Shown: piece by piece, positions 1 through 8,552 of the stretch
Layout of the letters: each line of letters begins with the position of its first letter
Position numbering within the stretch: position 1 is the first letter of the stretch
DNA from: Rhodobacterales bacterium HKCCA1288
GTDB lineage: Bacteria; Pseudomonadota; Alphaproteobacteria; Rhodobacterales; Rhodobacteraceae
Reading direction: 5' to 3'
Length of the DNA stretch: 64,000 nt
Assembly: GCA_015693905.1 (NCBI GenBank)
Contig: CP065161.1
Coordinates: 2,587,001-2,651,000 of the forward strand
Made by a program: the position numbers and the translations under genes
Notes under the pieces: model-generated
Seen by the model: only the letters and a program-made list of their open reading frames with translations
Database searches by the model: none
Told to the model about the DNA's origin: nothing

Positions 1-2
1 TC

Positions 3-716
3 GCGGCGCGGAACTATCCGCTTGGGCCAAATTTGGGTCAATGCTGCGGCGGGTTTGTCAGCGTGGTGTTCGAGGTCTTTGCGAAAGATATTCCAGATAG
101 TTTGCCCTATGCGCGGCCGCTTGGGCCAAATGCGCGTTGGGACGCAAAAATCGCGCGCGCGGTCGCGCGTCTGCACCCATCCCATAGCCCTGCCGTTGTT
201 GGGGATTGGCTGATCGAAACGGGGCCTGCCGCCCCGCATCAGATTTGGATCTGGGGCGCGGGTCATGTAGGGCGGGCTTTGGTGAATGTGCTTGCACCTT
301 TGCCCGATCTGGCCCTGACTTGGGTGGATATCGCGCAGTCGAGATTTCCCGAGGTCATCCCCCCCAATGTCACGCCATTGATCGCGCAGACCCCGCAAGG
401 GGTGGTGCGCCATGCGCCAAAGGCGGCTGATCATATCATCGTGACCCATAGCCATTCCCTCGATCTCGAACTGTGCCATGCCCTGCTTGGTCATGAGTTT
501 GGCAGCGCAGGATTAATCGGGTCGGCCACAAAATGGGCGCGGTTTAAGGGCAGATTATCGGCGCTTGGCCATAACAGCGCACAAATTTCGCGCATATCCT
601 GCCCAATAGGGGATATATCCTTGGGCAAACACCCGCAGGCCATTGCCTTGGGGGTTGCCACAGCCTTGCTGTCTCGGGCAGAAGAGGCGGCACATAAAAA
701 CACGGGGGCAATGTGA
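3..716 (+). CDS. xdhC: Xanthine dehydrogenase accessory protein XdhC (3' part, start outside window)
   Basis: The frame is open from the first bases, so the N-terminus is missing. The visible part begins with the XdhC-type motif PLGPNLGQCCGG (two adjacent Cys) and continues with a Rossmann-like segment (IWIWGAGHVGRAL) and the C-terminal XdhC pattern GLIGSATKWARFKGRL. XdhC binds molybdenum cofactor and helps insert it, after sulfuration, into xanthine dehydrogenase. Its stop overlaps the GTG start of the next ABC ATPase by 4 nt, so it is probably cotranscribed with the importer. An ATG further in at 33 is not the real start, because the conserved motif lies before it. Confidence 0.9.
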   Translation, partial: AARNYPLGPNLGQCCGGFVSVVFEVFAKDIPDSLPYARPLGPNARWDAKIARAVARLHPSHSPAVVGDWLIETGPAAPHQIWIWGAGHVGRALVNVLAPLPDLALTWVDIAQSRFPEVIPPNVTPLIAQTPQGVVRHAPKAADHIIVTHSHSLDLELCHALLGHEFGSAGLIGSATKWARFKGRLSALGHNSAQISRISCPIGDISLGKHPQAIALGVATALLSRAEEAAHKNTGAM

Positions 717-2224
717 AGCTTCTTGAATTGCAGGGACTGACCAAAGCCTATCCGGGCGTCATCGCGAATAGCGATGTCAGCTTTGATATCGACAAGGGCC
801 AGATCCACGCCGTGCTTGGCGAAAATGGTGCAGGCAAGTCGACCTTGGTCAAGACCATCTATGGTCTTGTGCGCCCCGATGAGGGGCAGATGCTGCTTGA
901 GGGCGCGCCCTTTGCCCCCAGTGACCCGCGCGCTGCACGCGCCGCAGGCGTGGCGATGGTGTTTCAGCATTTCTCGCTGTTTGACGCGATGAGCGTGGCA
1001 GAGAATATTGCGCTTGGTATGGAAAACCCACCCAAGACGCAGGACCTTGCCGCGCAAATTCGGGCTGCATCTGAAAATTATGGGCTGCCACTATCGCCTG
1101 ATCGAATTGTGGGCGATCTATCTGCGGGCGAGCGGCAGCGGGTCGAGATCATTCGCTGTTTGCTGCAGAATCCCAAGCTTTTGATCATGGATGAGCCAAC
1201 CAGCGTCCTGACCCCGCAAGAGGTCGATATCCTGTTTGGCACATTGCGTCTCTTGGCGTCTGAAGGGACATCAATCCTCTATATCTCGCACAAACTTGAA
1301 GAAATCCGCGCTTTGTGTGAGCACGCCACTGTTTTGCGCCAAGGTAAGGTTGTGGGCACCTTCGACCCGCGCGAAATGAGCAACCGTGACATGGCCGAGA
1401 TGATGGTGGGCAAGACCCTTGCCACGCCAAAGCGCGCGGCTGTCACGACTGGACAGCCCTTGTTGCAAGTGTCGGGCCTGAGCGCGCCTGCGCTGCACCA
1501 ATTCGGAACAAGCCTAAAAGAGATCAGCTTTACCCTACACGCGGGCGAGGTCTTGGGGATCGGCGGTGTTGCGGGCAATGGTCAAGATGAATTGGTCGCG
1601 GCCCTGTCAGGCGAGATGCGCACACATGCTGATATGATCCAATTAGAGGGTCAGGGCATTGGCGCCGATGGGCCAAATGCCCGCCGCGCCCTTGGCCTTT
1701 GTGCCGCGCCAGAGGAACGCAATGGCCACGCCGCCGCCCCTGATATGAACCTTGTAGAAAACGCATTGATGACGGCGAAAACGCGGCTTTCTTTGTTGAA
1801 AAACGGGTTTATTGATTGGCCGCGCAGTCGGGCCTTCGCCCAAGAGGTGATCGCGCGTTTTGATGTGCGCACCCCAAGCCCCGAAACTGCCGCGCGTGCG
1901 CTATCGGGCGGGAATTTGCAGAAATTCGTAATCGGGCGCGAGATCAGCCAAAACCCGCGCGTTTTGGTGATCAACCAACCCACATGGGGCGTTGATGCAG
2001 CTGCCGCAGCCGCGATACGTCAGGCTTTGCTGGATTTGGCCAGTGCAGGATCAGCGGTGCTTGTGATCTCGCAAGACCTTGAGGAGGTTTTGGAAATCAC
2101 TGACCGCTTCGCGGCATTGAACGAAGGCACCTTGTCACAAGCGGTGCCAACATCGGGGCTGACCATGGAGAAAATCGGGTTGATGCTCGGTGGTGCGCAT
2201 GATCTGGAGGTGGCCCATGCTTAG
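713..2224 (+). CDS. ABC transporter ATP-binding protein, purine/nucleoside (BMP) type, two ATPase domains
   Basis: This 503-residue protein has two tandem ABC domains, as in RbsA/NupO-like ATPases. The N-terminal half has a good Walker A (GENGAGKST), signature LSAGERQRVE and Walker B LLIMDEPTS. The C-terminal half has the degenerate Walker A usual for the family (GVAGNGQDE), signature LSGGNLQKFVIGRE and an altered Walker B (VLVINQPTWGVD). It energises the importer formed with the two permeases and the BMP binding protein downstream. It starts at GTG 713, overlapping xdhC, which points to purines or nucleosides as substrate. The substrate itself is inferred from family and context. Confidence 0.9.
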   Translation: MKLLELQGLTKAYPGVIANSDVSFDIDKGQIHAVLGENGAGKSTLVKTIYGLVRPDEGQMLLEGAPFAPSDPRAARAAGVAMVFQHFSLFDAMSVAENIALGMENPPKTQDLAAQIRAASENYGLPLSPDRIVGDLSAGERQRVEIIRCLLQNPKLLIMDEPTSVLTPQEVDILFGTLRLLASEGTSILYISHKLEEIRALCEHATVLRQGKVVGTFDPREMSNRDMAEMMVGKTLATPKRAAVTTGQPLLQVSGLSAPALHQFGTSLKEISFTLHAGEVLGIGGVAGNGQDELVAALSGEMRTHADMIQLEGQGIGADGPNARRALGLCAAPEERNGHAAAPDMNLVENALMTAKTRLSLLKNGFIDWPRSRAFAQEVIARFDVRTPSPETAARALSGGNLQKFVIGREISQNPRVLVINQPTWGVDAAAAAAIRQALLDLASAGSAVLVISQDLEEVLEITDRFAALNEGTLSQAVPTSGLTMEKIGLMLGGAHDLEVAHA

Positions 2225-3302
2225 GCTTGAGAAACGGCCACAGCCTTCGCGCGGGTGGACATATGGCGCGCCCGTCTTGGCGGTGATTTTGACCATCATT
2301 CTCGGCATGGGTCTGTTTGCGATTTTGGGCAAAGACCCATTGATCGCGATCAAGACGATTTTCTGGGATCCAATCTTCGGCCCCTTTGCGCATTTTTACC
2401 GCCCCGAGATTGTCAAGAAAGCTGCCCCTTTGGTGCTGATCGCCGTGGGGCTGTCCTTTGGGTTTCGGGCGGGAATTTGGAATATCGGTGCCGAAGGTCA
2501 GTATATTATCGGCGCCATTTGTGGGGCAGGGGTGGCCTTGGCCTTTTACCCGATGGAGGCGCGCTGGTTGATCTTTCCGCTGATGATCGTTGCGGGCCTC
2601 TTGGGGGGGCTTCTTTGGGCGATGATCCCTGCGATTTTACGGGTGGTGTTCAAGACCAACGAAATCCTTGTATCGCTGATGCTGGTCTATGTGGCCGAAG
2701 TTTTGATCAAGGCCTTTTCCATTGGCCTTTTGCGCAACCCCGAGGGGTTTGGCATGCCTGGTAGCCGTAATTTGCGGCAATACCCATCGGCCGCCAATTT
2801 GGATTTGATCCCCAACACAGGCTTTCATTGGGGGGCTTTAGCGGCGCTGATGGCCGTGGTGGGGGCCTATATCCTCTTCACCCGACATCAGTTTGGCTTC
2901 AACGTGCGCCTTGCAGGGCAAAGCCCGCGGGCGGCGGGATTTGCAGGGGTCAATGCTAATCGCCTTGTGATCTTATGTATGGGTATATCGGGCGCGCTTG
3001 CGGGACTTGCAGGATTGTTTGAGGTGGCTGGGCCATCGGGGCAAATCCTTGGTTCTTTCCCCGCCTTTTACGGGTTTACCGCAATTATCGTGGCCTTTTT
3101 GGGGCGCTTGCATCCTGTGGGCATTCTTTTTGCGGGGCTGATCATGGCGCTGACCTATATCGGTGGACAGGCGGCCGAGGCACAGTTGAACCTGCCTGCA
3201 GCGGCAATTTTGACCTTTCAGGGCATGTTGCTCTTTTGCCTTTTGGCTGTGGATGTGCTGACCAATTATCGTTTCAAATTCGGCCAAGGGGAGGTGCGCT
3301 GA
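2217..3302 (+). CDS. ABC transporter permease, purine/nucleoside type (first subunit)
   Basis: A 361-residue inner-membrane permease of the BPD_transp_2 (LivM/RbsC-like) type, with a core pattern of hydrophobic helices and conserved stretches such as FRAGIWNIGAEGQYIIG and FKTNEILVSLMLVYVAE. The ATG at 2217 is preferred because GGAGG lies 6 nt upstream and the start overlaps the ATPase stop by 8 nt; an in-frame start at 2190 would lie deeper in the ATPase gene. It pairs with the next permease, with which it overlaps by one base. Confidence 0.9.
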   Translation: MLRLEKRPQPSRGWTYGAPVLAVILTIILGMGLFAILGKDPLIAIKTIFWDPIFGPFAHFYRPEIVKKAAPLVLIAVGLSFGFRAGIWNIGAEGQYIIGAICGAGVALAFYPMEARWLIFPLMIVAGLLGGLLWAMIPAILRVVFKTNEILVSLMLVYVAEVLIKAFSIGLLRNPEGFGMPGSRNLRQYPSAANLDLIPNTGFHWGALAALMAVVGAYILFTRHQFGFNVRLAGQSPRAAGFAGVNANRLVILCMGISGALAGLAGLFEVAGPSGQILGSFPAFYGFTAIIVAFLGRLHPVGILFAGLIMALTYIGGQAAEAQLNLPAAAILTFQGMLLFCLLAVDVLTNYRFKFGQGEVR

Positions 3303-4207
3303 TGGATATCAATCCAATCCTGCTTTTGGCCGCGCTGATGGTGGCCTCAACGCCGATCTTGCTTGCGGCAATCGGTGAATTGGTGGTCGAGCGCGCGGGC
3401 GTCCTGAACCTTGGGGTTGAGGGGATGATGATTGTCGGTGCGGTTTGCGGCTATATTGCGGGCCATTCAAGCGGCAACCCCTATTTCGGATTTGTCGGGG
3501 CGGCCTGTGCGGGGGCAGTCGTTTCCTTGGTCTTTGCCGTCTTGACCCAATTTCTTTTGACCAATCAGGTCGCCACAGGTTTGGGCCTGACGATGTTCGG
3601 CTTGGGCCTGTCATCGCTGATCGGGCAAGATGCGGTTGGATCACCTGATTTGACGGTGGCGAAGCTGTCTTTCCCCATTTTGTCCGATATTCCGGTTTTG
3701 GGGCCGATCCTGTTTCGCCATGATCTGATGGTCTATCTGAGCATTGCCATCGTGGCGGGGGTTTGGGCGTTTTTGAAATATAGCCGTGCGGGCCTGATCC
3801 TGCGCGCTGTTGGTGAGAATCACGAAGCCGCGCATGCGCTAGGGTATAATGTGCGCCGTGTGCGCGTTCTTGCGATTGTATTTGGTGGGGCCTGTGCAGG
3901 GCTTGCAGGCGCCTATATCAGCCTTGTCCGCGTGCCCCAATGGATTGACGGGATCACGGCAGGCGCAGGCTGGATTGCTTTGGCCATTGTGGTTTTCGCC
4001 TCTTGGAAGCCATGGCGCTTGATTGCAGGTGCCTATCTTTTTGGCGGTGTTACTGTTCTTCAGCTTAATTTGCAGGCAGAAGGCTTGAAAATTCCTGTCG
4101 AATATCTGTCAATGGCCCCATACCTTGCGACCATCATCGTCCTTGTGATGATACGCGCAGGACGGGCGCCTGCCTCATTGGGCAAACCCTTTCACCCCTC
4201 GTCTTGA
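3302..4207 (+). CDS. ABC transporter permease, purine/nucleoside type (second subunit)
   Basis: A 301-residue permease of the same fold as the preceding subunit, with the hallmark segments LVVERAGVLNLGVEGMM and FLKYSRAGLILRAVGENHEAA. The start is ATG 3302, sharing one base with the previous stop (TGATG); an in-frame ATG at 3236 would lie far inside the previous gene. In BMP-type importers two different permeases form the channel, which matches this pair. The binding protein follows after about 50 nt. Confidence 0.9.
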   Translation: MDINPILLLAALMVASTPILLAAIGELVVERAGVLNLGVEGMMIVGAVCGYIAGHSSGNPYFGFVGAACAGAVVSLVFAVLTQFLLTNQVATGLGLTMFGLGLSSLIGQDAVGSPDLTVAKLSFPILSDIPVLGPILFRHDLMVYLSIAIVAGVWAFLKYSRAGLILRAVGENHEAAHALGYNVRRVRVLAIVFGGACAGLAGAYISLVRVPQWIDGITAGAGWIALAIVVFASWKPWRLIAGAYLFGGVTVLQLNLQAEGLKIPVEYLSMAPYLATIIVLVMIRAGRAPASLGKPFHPSS

Positions 4208-4222
4208 GGGTTTCAGCAACGA

Positions 4223-4240
4223 CCAGAGCCTGATCTCTGG
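4223..4240 (+). promoter_or_regulatory. Small hairpin in the leader of the BMP binding-protein gene
   Basis: CCAGAG and CTCTGG form a 6-bp stem around a 6-nt loop in the 51-nt gap between the permease stop and the binding-protein start. Hairpins here in importer operons can protect mRNA and raise binding-protein expression over membrane subunits. There is no T-run, so it is not a complete terminator. Function is inferred. Confidence 0.35.
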
Positions 4241-4258
4241 TAAACCGGGAGAGTAATT

Positions 4259-5341
4259 ATGAAACGCAGAACACTACTTGCGACTGGTGCGGGTGCCGCC
4301 CTCGCCGCAGCAATGGGCATGCCCGCGCGCGCGCAGGACAAGACCAAAGTCGGCTTTATCTATGTTGGCCCGATCAATGATGGCGGCTGGACACAGCACC
4401 ACCATCATTCCGCAATGGAAATGGTCGAGCATTTTGGCGATGCGGTTGAATTTGTCTATCAAGAGAGCGTCCCAGAAGGCCCCGATGCCGAGCGTGCGAT
4501 CACCCAAATGGCTTTGGGTGGTGCGGATATTATCTTTACCACATCCTTCGGCTTCATGGATCCAACCGTGAATGTGGCGGCGAATTTCCCTGATGTGAAG
4601 TTCGAACACGCAACAGGCTATAAGCAGGCGGATAACGTGTCTGTCTATTCCGCGCGCTTCTACGAAGGTCGCGCGATCCAAGGCACATTGGCGGGTCGTG
4701 TCACCACCACCAACAAGATTGGCTATATCGCGTCTGTGCCAATTCCTGAGGTGATCCGTGGCATCAACTCGGCCTATATCCACGCCAAAAAGGTCAACCC
4801 TGATGTGGAATTCAAGATCATCTGGATCTTTGAATGGCTGAACCCCGCGAAAGAAGCAGATGCGGCCAAGGCATTGATTGAACAGGGCTGTGACGTTGTT
4901 CTGCAGCACACCGACTCGACCGCGCCGCATCAGGCCGCGCGTGAGGCAGGTGGCGTTTACACCTTTGGTCAGGCGGCCGATATGGCGGAATATGGTCCGA
5001 TGCCCCGTATTTCTTCGATCATCGATAACTGGGCGCCCTATTACATCGACCGCGTGCAGGCCGTGATTGATGGCACATGGTCATCCGTGAACACATGGGA
5101 TGGCATCAGCACGGGCATGGTTGGCATTGGTGAGATTTCCGATGTCGTGCCCGCAGATGTAAAGGCCGAGGCCGAGGCGCTGCGCGATGCAATCGCGGCG
5201 GGCGAATATCATCCGTTCACAGGGCCGATCAACAAGCAAGATGGCAGCCCATGGTTGGCTGAGGGCGAGACCGCGTCCGATGGCGACCTTGCGGGTATGT
5301 TCTTCTATGTCGAAGGGGTCGAGGGCGATATCCCGTCCTGA
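4259..5341 (+). CDS. BMP family ABC transporter substrate-binding protein (purine/nucleoside type)
   Basis: This 360-residue periplasmic protein begins with a twin-arginine-like signal (MKRRTLLATGAGAA, ending at PARAQ). The mature part starts with the family pattern KVGFIYVGPINDGGWT and contains SARFYEGRAIQGTLAG and TGMVGIGEISD, typical of PnrA/BMP lipoprotein-family binders used for purine nucleosides or bases. Many roseobacter relatives sit beside xanthine dehydrogenase genes, as here. A GGGAGAG ribosome site precedes ATG 4259. Substrate is inferred; the family also includes binders of other small ring compounds. Confidence 0.88.
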   Translation: MKRRTLLATGAGAALAAAMGMPARAQDKTKVGFIYVGPINDGGWTQHHHHSAMEMVEHFGDAVEFVYQESVPEGPDAERAITQMALGGADIIFTTSFGFMDPTVNVAANFPDVKFEHATGYKQADNVSVYSARFYEGRAIQGTLAGRVTTTNKIGYIASVPIPEVIRGINSAYIHAKKVNPDVEFKIIWIFEWLNPAKEADAAKALIEQGCDVVLQHTDSTAPHQAAREAGGVYTFGQAADMAEYGPMPRISSIIDNWAPYYIDRVQAVIDGTWSSVNTWDGISTGMVGIGEISDVVPADVKAEAEALRDAIAAGEYHPFTGPINKQDGSPWLAEGETASDGDLAGMFFYVEGVEGDIPS

Positions 5342-5362
5342 TCCCAACCCTTATTGGGCGTG

Positions 5363-5390
5363 AAAGTGGGCGCATCTGCGCCCACTTTTT
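5363..5390 (+). terminator. Rho-independent terminator after the BMP importer operon
   Basis: AAAGTGGGCGCA and TGCGCCCACTTT form a perfect 12-bp inverted repeat with a 2-nt centre, followed by further Ts. It lies 22 nt after the binding-protein stop and before the convergent dehydrogenase gene. The A-run on the other side means it may also work for the minus strand. Confidence 0.85.
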
Positions 5391-5402
5391 CTTTGCGGTG
5401 GG

Positions 5403-6326
5403 TTATAGTGCCTGATCTCCCTTTAGGCGTAGAAGCTCCACCAATGCAGCATCGCGGCGCGCGCGCAAATCTGCGCCTCCCATGCTCGCCAATTCCGCTT
5501 CGACACCTGCAACCAATTTCGCCTTGAGTGCCTCGGTCAGTTCGGGATGACCAAGGTCTTTCCATCGCGCCTCTTGCGTGGGGCCAAGATGGTCAAGATA
5601 CGCGCGATAGCCGCCCGCGCCACCGCCCAAGTGATAGGTGAGATGTGGCCCCATCAAGGCCCATCTCAGACCTGGCCCATTGGCAATGGCGCGATCAATA
5701 TCGGCGACATCCGCAATTCCTTCGGCCACAAGATTGACCGCTTCGCGATAGAGTGCTGCGGTCAGGCGGTTGGCGATGTGGCCTTGCACCTCGCGCTTTG
5801 CACGAATGGGCACGCGGTGCAGTGCATGATAATGCGCTTCGGCTTGATCCATTGCGTCTGGTGCGGTGAGGCGGCCTGCGACCAGTTCAACCATCGGTAT
5901 CAGATGCGGCGGGTTCATTGGGTGCGCGACCAAGATGCGCTCAGGATGTTTGGCGCCCTGCTGTAGATCACTGGCCATGAGTGACGAGGTGCTTGACGCA
6001 ATCACGACCTCGGGCCCGACCTGCGCCTCGATTTGACGGATCACCTCGTGCTTGACTGCGATCCGCTCTGGCGCATTCTCTTGGACAAATCTGGCCCCTT
6101 TGAGGGCCGCATAATCTGGGCTGACATCAGGCGCAGTCGGAGATTGCGCTAACCCCAATGCTGCGAGGTTCGGCCATGCATGGGCCAAGAAGGTCGCAAG
6201 ATGCTGATTGCAGTCAGGATCAGGGTCGATAATGACCACCTTATGCCCCAGTGATGAGGCCAAAGCGGCCCAACTTAGACCGATCAAACCACCCCCAACA
6301 ATTCCAATTTGGTCTAAATCCGACAT
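5403..6326 (-). CDS. 3-hydroxyacyl-CoA dehydrogenase family protein (carnitine/gulonate dehydrogenase-like)
   Basis: A 307-residue NAD-dependent dehydrogenase. The N-terminal Rossmann motif is GIVGGGLIGLSWAA, followed by an acidic DPDPD at the end of strand 2 that fits NAD preference. The stretch SSTSSLMASDL and HPMNPPHLIPMVELV match the short 3-hydroxyacyl-CoA dehydrogenase group that includes L-carnitine dehydrogenase and lambda-crystallin/L-gulonate 3-dehydrogenase. The helical C-terminal domain carries the usual GPGLRWALMGP motif. It stands alone between a terminator and a small lipoprotein gene, so neighbours do not reveal the substrate. A role in the adjacent sulfosugar locus is possible but unsupported. 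Confidence 0.8.
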   Translation of the reverse strand: MSDLDQIGIVGGGLIGLSWAALASSLGHKVVIIDPDPDCNQHLATFLAHAWPNLAALGLAQSPTAPDVSPDYAALKGARFVQENAPERIAVKHEVIRQIEAQVGPEVVIASSTSSLMASDLQQGAKHPERILVAHPMNPPHLIPMVELVAGRLTAPDAMDQAEAHYHALHRVPIRAKREVQGHIANRLTAALYREAVNLVAEGIADVADIDRAIANGPGLRWALMGPHLTYHLGGGAGGYRAYLDHLGPTQEARWKDLGHPELTEALKAKLVAGVEAELASMGGADLRARRDAALVELLRLKGDQAL

Positions 6327-6495
6327 ATATGAAGCCTTTTAGGTATTTTTATTATGCGTTAACAATTTCAAATACTTGCCTTACATCCCCCGCAAGATGA
6401 AATAATGATAACTTAACCCCCTACGACATCTAGTAGTCATTGACTGTTGCGCGTGGATTTGATTACATAGCATTGCCCACAAGGAGTGATTGATC

Positions 6496-6612
6496 ATGAA
6501 AAAACTATCTGTTGCAGTTTGCATCACAGCGCTTGTTGCTCTGTCGGCGTGCTCTTCGCAGCCCGTTGCAGCGCCAATCGAAGCGCCTGCGGCAAACAAA
6601 GTTCCAGGCTGA
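6496..6612 (+). CDS. 38-residue predicted lipoprotein
   Basis: A short gene with a good ribosome site (AAGGAG, spacing 9) and ATG at 6496. The product has a basic start (MKKL), a hydrophobic stretch and a lipobox ALSAC at residues 15-19, leaving a mature lipopeptide of only about 20 residues rich in Ala and Pro. Similar tiny lipoproteins (entericidin-like and others) are common in proteobacteria, and their function is usually unknown. A hairpin follows the stop. Both flanking genes are on the other strand, so it is a single-gene unit. Confidence 0.7.
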   Translation: MKKLSVAVCITALVALSACSSQPVAAPIEAPAANKVPG

Positions 6613-6628
6613 GGTTTGCCTCGGATTT

Positions 6629-6659
6629 CCCCATCACCCGCCACGAGCAGGTGATGGGG
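6629..6659 (+). terminator. Possible terminator after the small lipoprotein gene
   Basis: CCCCATCACC and GGTGATGGGG form a 10-bp stem with an 11-nt loop, 16 nt after the lipoprotein stop. It is followed only by CATCTTT, so the T-run is weak. It also lies just past the end of the convergent oxidoreductase gene and may serve both. Confidence 0.5.
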
Positions 6660-6669
6660 CATCTTTCAG

Positions 6670-7791
6670 TTACCCATTCATCGCGCGGGTAAGTTCTGAA
6701 ATCTCTACAGCGCGATGTTCCTTCATCGAAATTTGTGCAGCCATTCCCATAATGACGGCCATGTAGCCATCATTCAGGCTGACTTCGGGTGCTTGGCTTT
6801 TCCCGCGCACCAAATCTAAGAATTTCTGATGCTGATAAAAGGTTGATCCATTATGGTCGCCTGCGGCCAATAGGGTCGGGTCGACAGGGATGTCGCGGGC
6901 GATAGGCCCTTTGGGGTCTCGTGGGCTTTCAATCAATTGCGGGATTGGGGCCTCGCCCAAATGATCGGGCCAGAACCGACCGGGGCCGGGCACATAGGCC
7001 TCAATCTTGCCTTTAGGGCCAGTGGCGCAGACCTCTTCTTGATAGCGGCTGCCTTCAGCGAACATGCACAGTTCGAGCAGCGCCCGCGCACCACTGGCGA
7101 AATCCACGATGACAAACCCATTATCGAGGATATCTGGCGTCTCGCCGTCATAGGCCTCGTCTCGGTGGTTCACATCCATCCCGCCCGAGGCCAACACCCG
7201 CACGGGTTCCGATTTCAAGGCGAGGCGCATCAGGTCAAAGAAATGGCAGCATTTCTCAACAAATGTTCCGCCCGTATAGCGGTTAAAGCGGTTCCAATCG
7301 CCAACCTTTTGAAGGAAAGGAAAGCGATGCTCGCGCAAAGACAGCATCTTGATCCCGCCTGTGGCCCCTTCGGCGGCCTCAAGGAAGGCGGTGATTGGCG
7401 GCATATAACGATATTCCATCGCGACCCAAATAGGCGCGGGATAGCTGTCACGGATCTCGCGCAGGCTGTCTTGTTGCGCGGGATCCGTAAAGAGCGGCTT
7501 TTCCACGAGGACGGGCAGGGGGCGATGTTTTGCGAGATATGTTAACTGCTCGACATGGCGGAAATTCGGGCTGGCGATCAGGTAACAGTCGAGATCAGGA
7601 TGGGCCACCAGTGCCTCAAGGCTATCGTAAAGCGTGGCCTTCGGTGCAAGGGCCAGTGATTTCGCAGCCATACCCGCATCGGGCTCGAAAATCGCGGCCA
7701 CCTCCGCCCCGTCTAGCAGGGCGATATTTTGCAGATGTTCTTGGCCCATCATACCGCAACCGATGATGCCGTAGCGTGTGATTTGAGACAT
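6670..7791 (-). CDS. Gfo/Idh/MocA-fold protein, candidate NAD-dependent sulfoquinovosidase (GH188-like)
   Basis: A 373-residue protein with an N-terminal NAD-binding motif (GCGMMG, residues 11-16), an EKP motif (97-99) and the C-terminal sheet domain of Gfo/Idh/MocA oxidoreductases, including GGTFVEKCCHFFD around 174-186. This fold is shared by dehydrogenases and by NAD-using glycosidases. It is encoded 9 nt after the GntR gene and diverges from a sulfoquinovose monooxygenase-type operon that has no GH31 sulfoquinovosidase. NAD-dependent sulfoquinovosidases of this fold (family GH188) are known from sulfosugar clusters, so that role is the best inference. A plain sugar dehydrogenase remains possible. 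Confidence 0.6.
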   Translation of the reverse strand: MSQITRYGIIGCGMMGQEHLQNIALLDGAEVAAIFEPDAGMAAKSLALAPKATLYDSLEALVAHPDLDCYLIASPNFRHVEQLTYLAKHRPLPVLVEKPLFTDPAQQDSLREIRDSYPAPIWVAMEYRYMPPITAFLEAAEGATGGIKMLSLREHRFPFLQKVGDWNRFNRYTGGTFVEKCCHFFDLMRLALKSEPVRVLASGGMDVNHRDEAYDGETPDILDNGFVIVDFASGARALLELCMFAEGSRYQEEVCATGPKGKIEAYVPGPGRFWPDHLGEAPIPQLIESPRDPKGPIARDIPVDPTLLAAGDHNGSTFYQHQKFLDLVRGKSQAPEVSLNDGYMAVIMGMAAQISMKEHRAVEISELTRAMNG

Positions 7792-7800
7792 TTGTCCTCT

Positions 7801-8520
7801 CTACTTTAGACGCTGCACATAATGTGCACGCGTGTGGTCAATCCAATTTCGGGAATATTCAATGATGCCCTGACCGTCTGCATGGCTGTAACGCTCGACA
7901 AAGGGGGCGGGGCTTGTGGCTGGGCGCGCGAACTCGGGCGGCGCCCAATCGGGGATGGGGGCGATGCTGACATAATCCTCAGCCTGAAGAATCCGCAGGC
8001 CCAATTGCACACGATAGGTCAGATACAACGAATCAGACAGCTTTTCGGCCTCCAATCGGCCCGCAGCCCCGTCTAGCCAGATCTCCTCCACCGCCACTGG
8101 CAGAGAATTGAGGAACCTCAAACGGCGGATTCGCGTGGCATGCGAGGCCGTGCCAAAACTGGGCAGATCGGCGGGTTTCGCAATATAGTCCACCGCCAGA
8201 ACTTGCGCGCTTGGCAGCCCGCCGCCTGTGCGAAGTTCGAGGCGAAACATCGAGTAAATCGAACTGATCTGCGCGCTTGATTGCACGTAATTTCCAGAAC
8301 CCTGCACGCGGCGCAAAAGACCTTTTTCTTCTAGAATATCTAGGGATTTTCGCAATGTGCGCACCGTAGTTTGATACTGCGCAGCCAGCGTGCGTTCGGG
8401 CGGCAGGCGGCTGCCATCGGGCAGACGTCCCGCTGCGATTTCGCGGATCAAGACCTCGCTTAATTGTATGTAAAGCGGCAGCGCCGATGAGGCGGGTCTG
8501 CGGTCGATTTGATCGCGCAT
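7801..8520 (-). CDS. GntR family transcriptional regulator with UTRA ligand domain
   Basis: A 239-residue regulator. Residues about 10-80 form the GntR winged helix (PLYIQLSEVLIREIAAGRL, then LPPERTLAAQYQTTVRTLRK and GLLRRVQGSGNYV); the rest resembles the UTRA effector-binding domain of the HutC subfamily. ATG 8520 is chosen because GAAAGG lies 8 nt upstream; a GTG at 8550 would add ten residues. It shares an operon with the Gfo/Idh/MocA gene and diverges from the smoC-like gene, so it probably represses both units and responds to the sulfosugar or an intermediate. Ligand is inferred. Confidence 0.88.
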   Translation of the reverse strand: MRDQIDRRPASSALPLYIQLSEVLIREIAAGRLPDGSRLPPERTLAAQYQTTVRTLRKSLDILEEKGLLRRVQGSGNYVQSSAQISSIYSMFRLELRTGGGLPSAQVLAVDYIAKPADLPSFGTASHATRIRRLRFLNSLPVAVEEIWLDGAAGRLEAEKLSDSLYLTYRVQLGLRILQAEDYVSIAPIPDWAPPEFARPATSPAPFVERYSHADGQGIIEYSRNWIDHTRAHYVQRLK

Positions 8521-8552
8521 CGAAGCGGCCTTTCGAAAAAATTGATACACTA

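Noticed and set aside
491-1057. 188-codon minus-strand open frame
   Set aside because: It lies opposite xdhC and the ABC ATPase, whose motifs are convincing; the translation is rich in Cys/His/Arg like antisense frames and matches no family.
4274-4930. 218-codon minus-strand open frame
   Set aside because: Antisense to the BMP binding-protein gene, which has a signal peptide and family motifs; no ribosome site.
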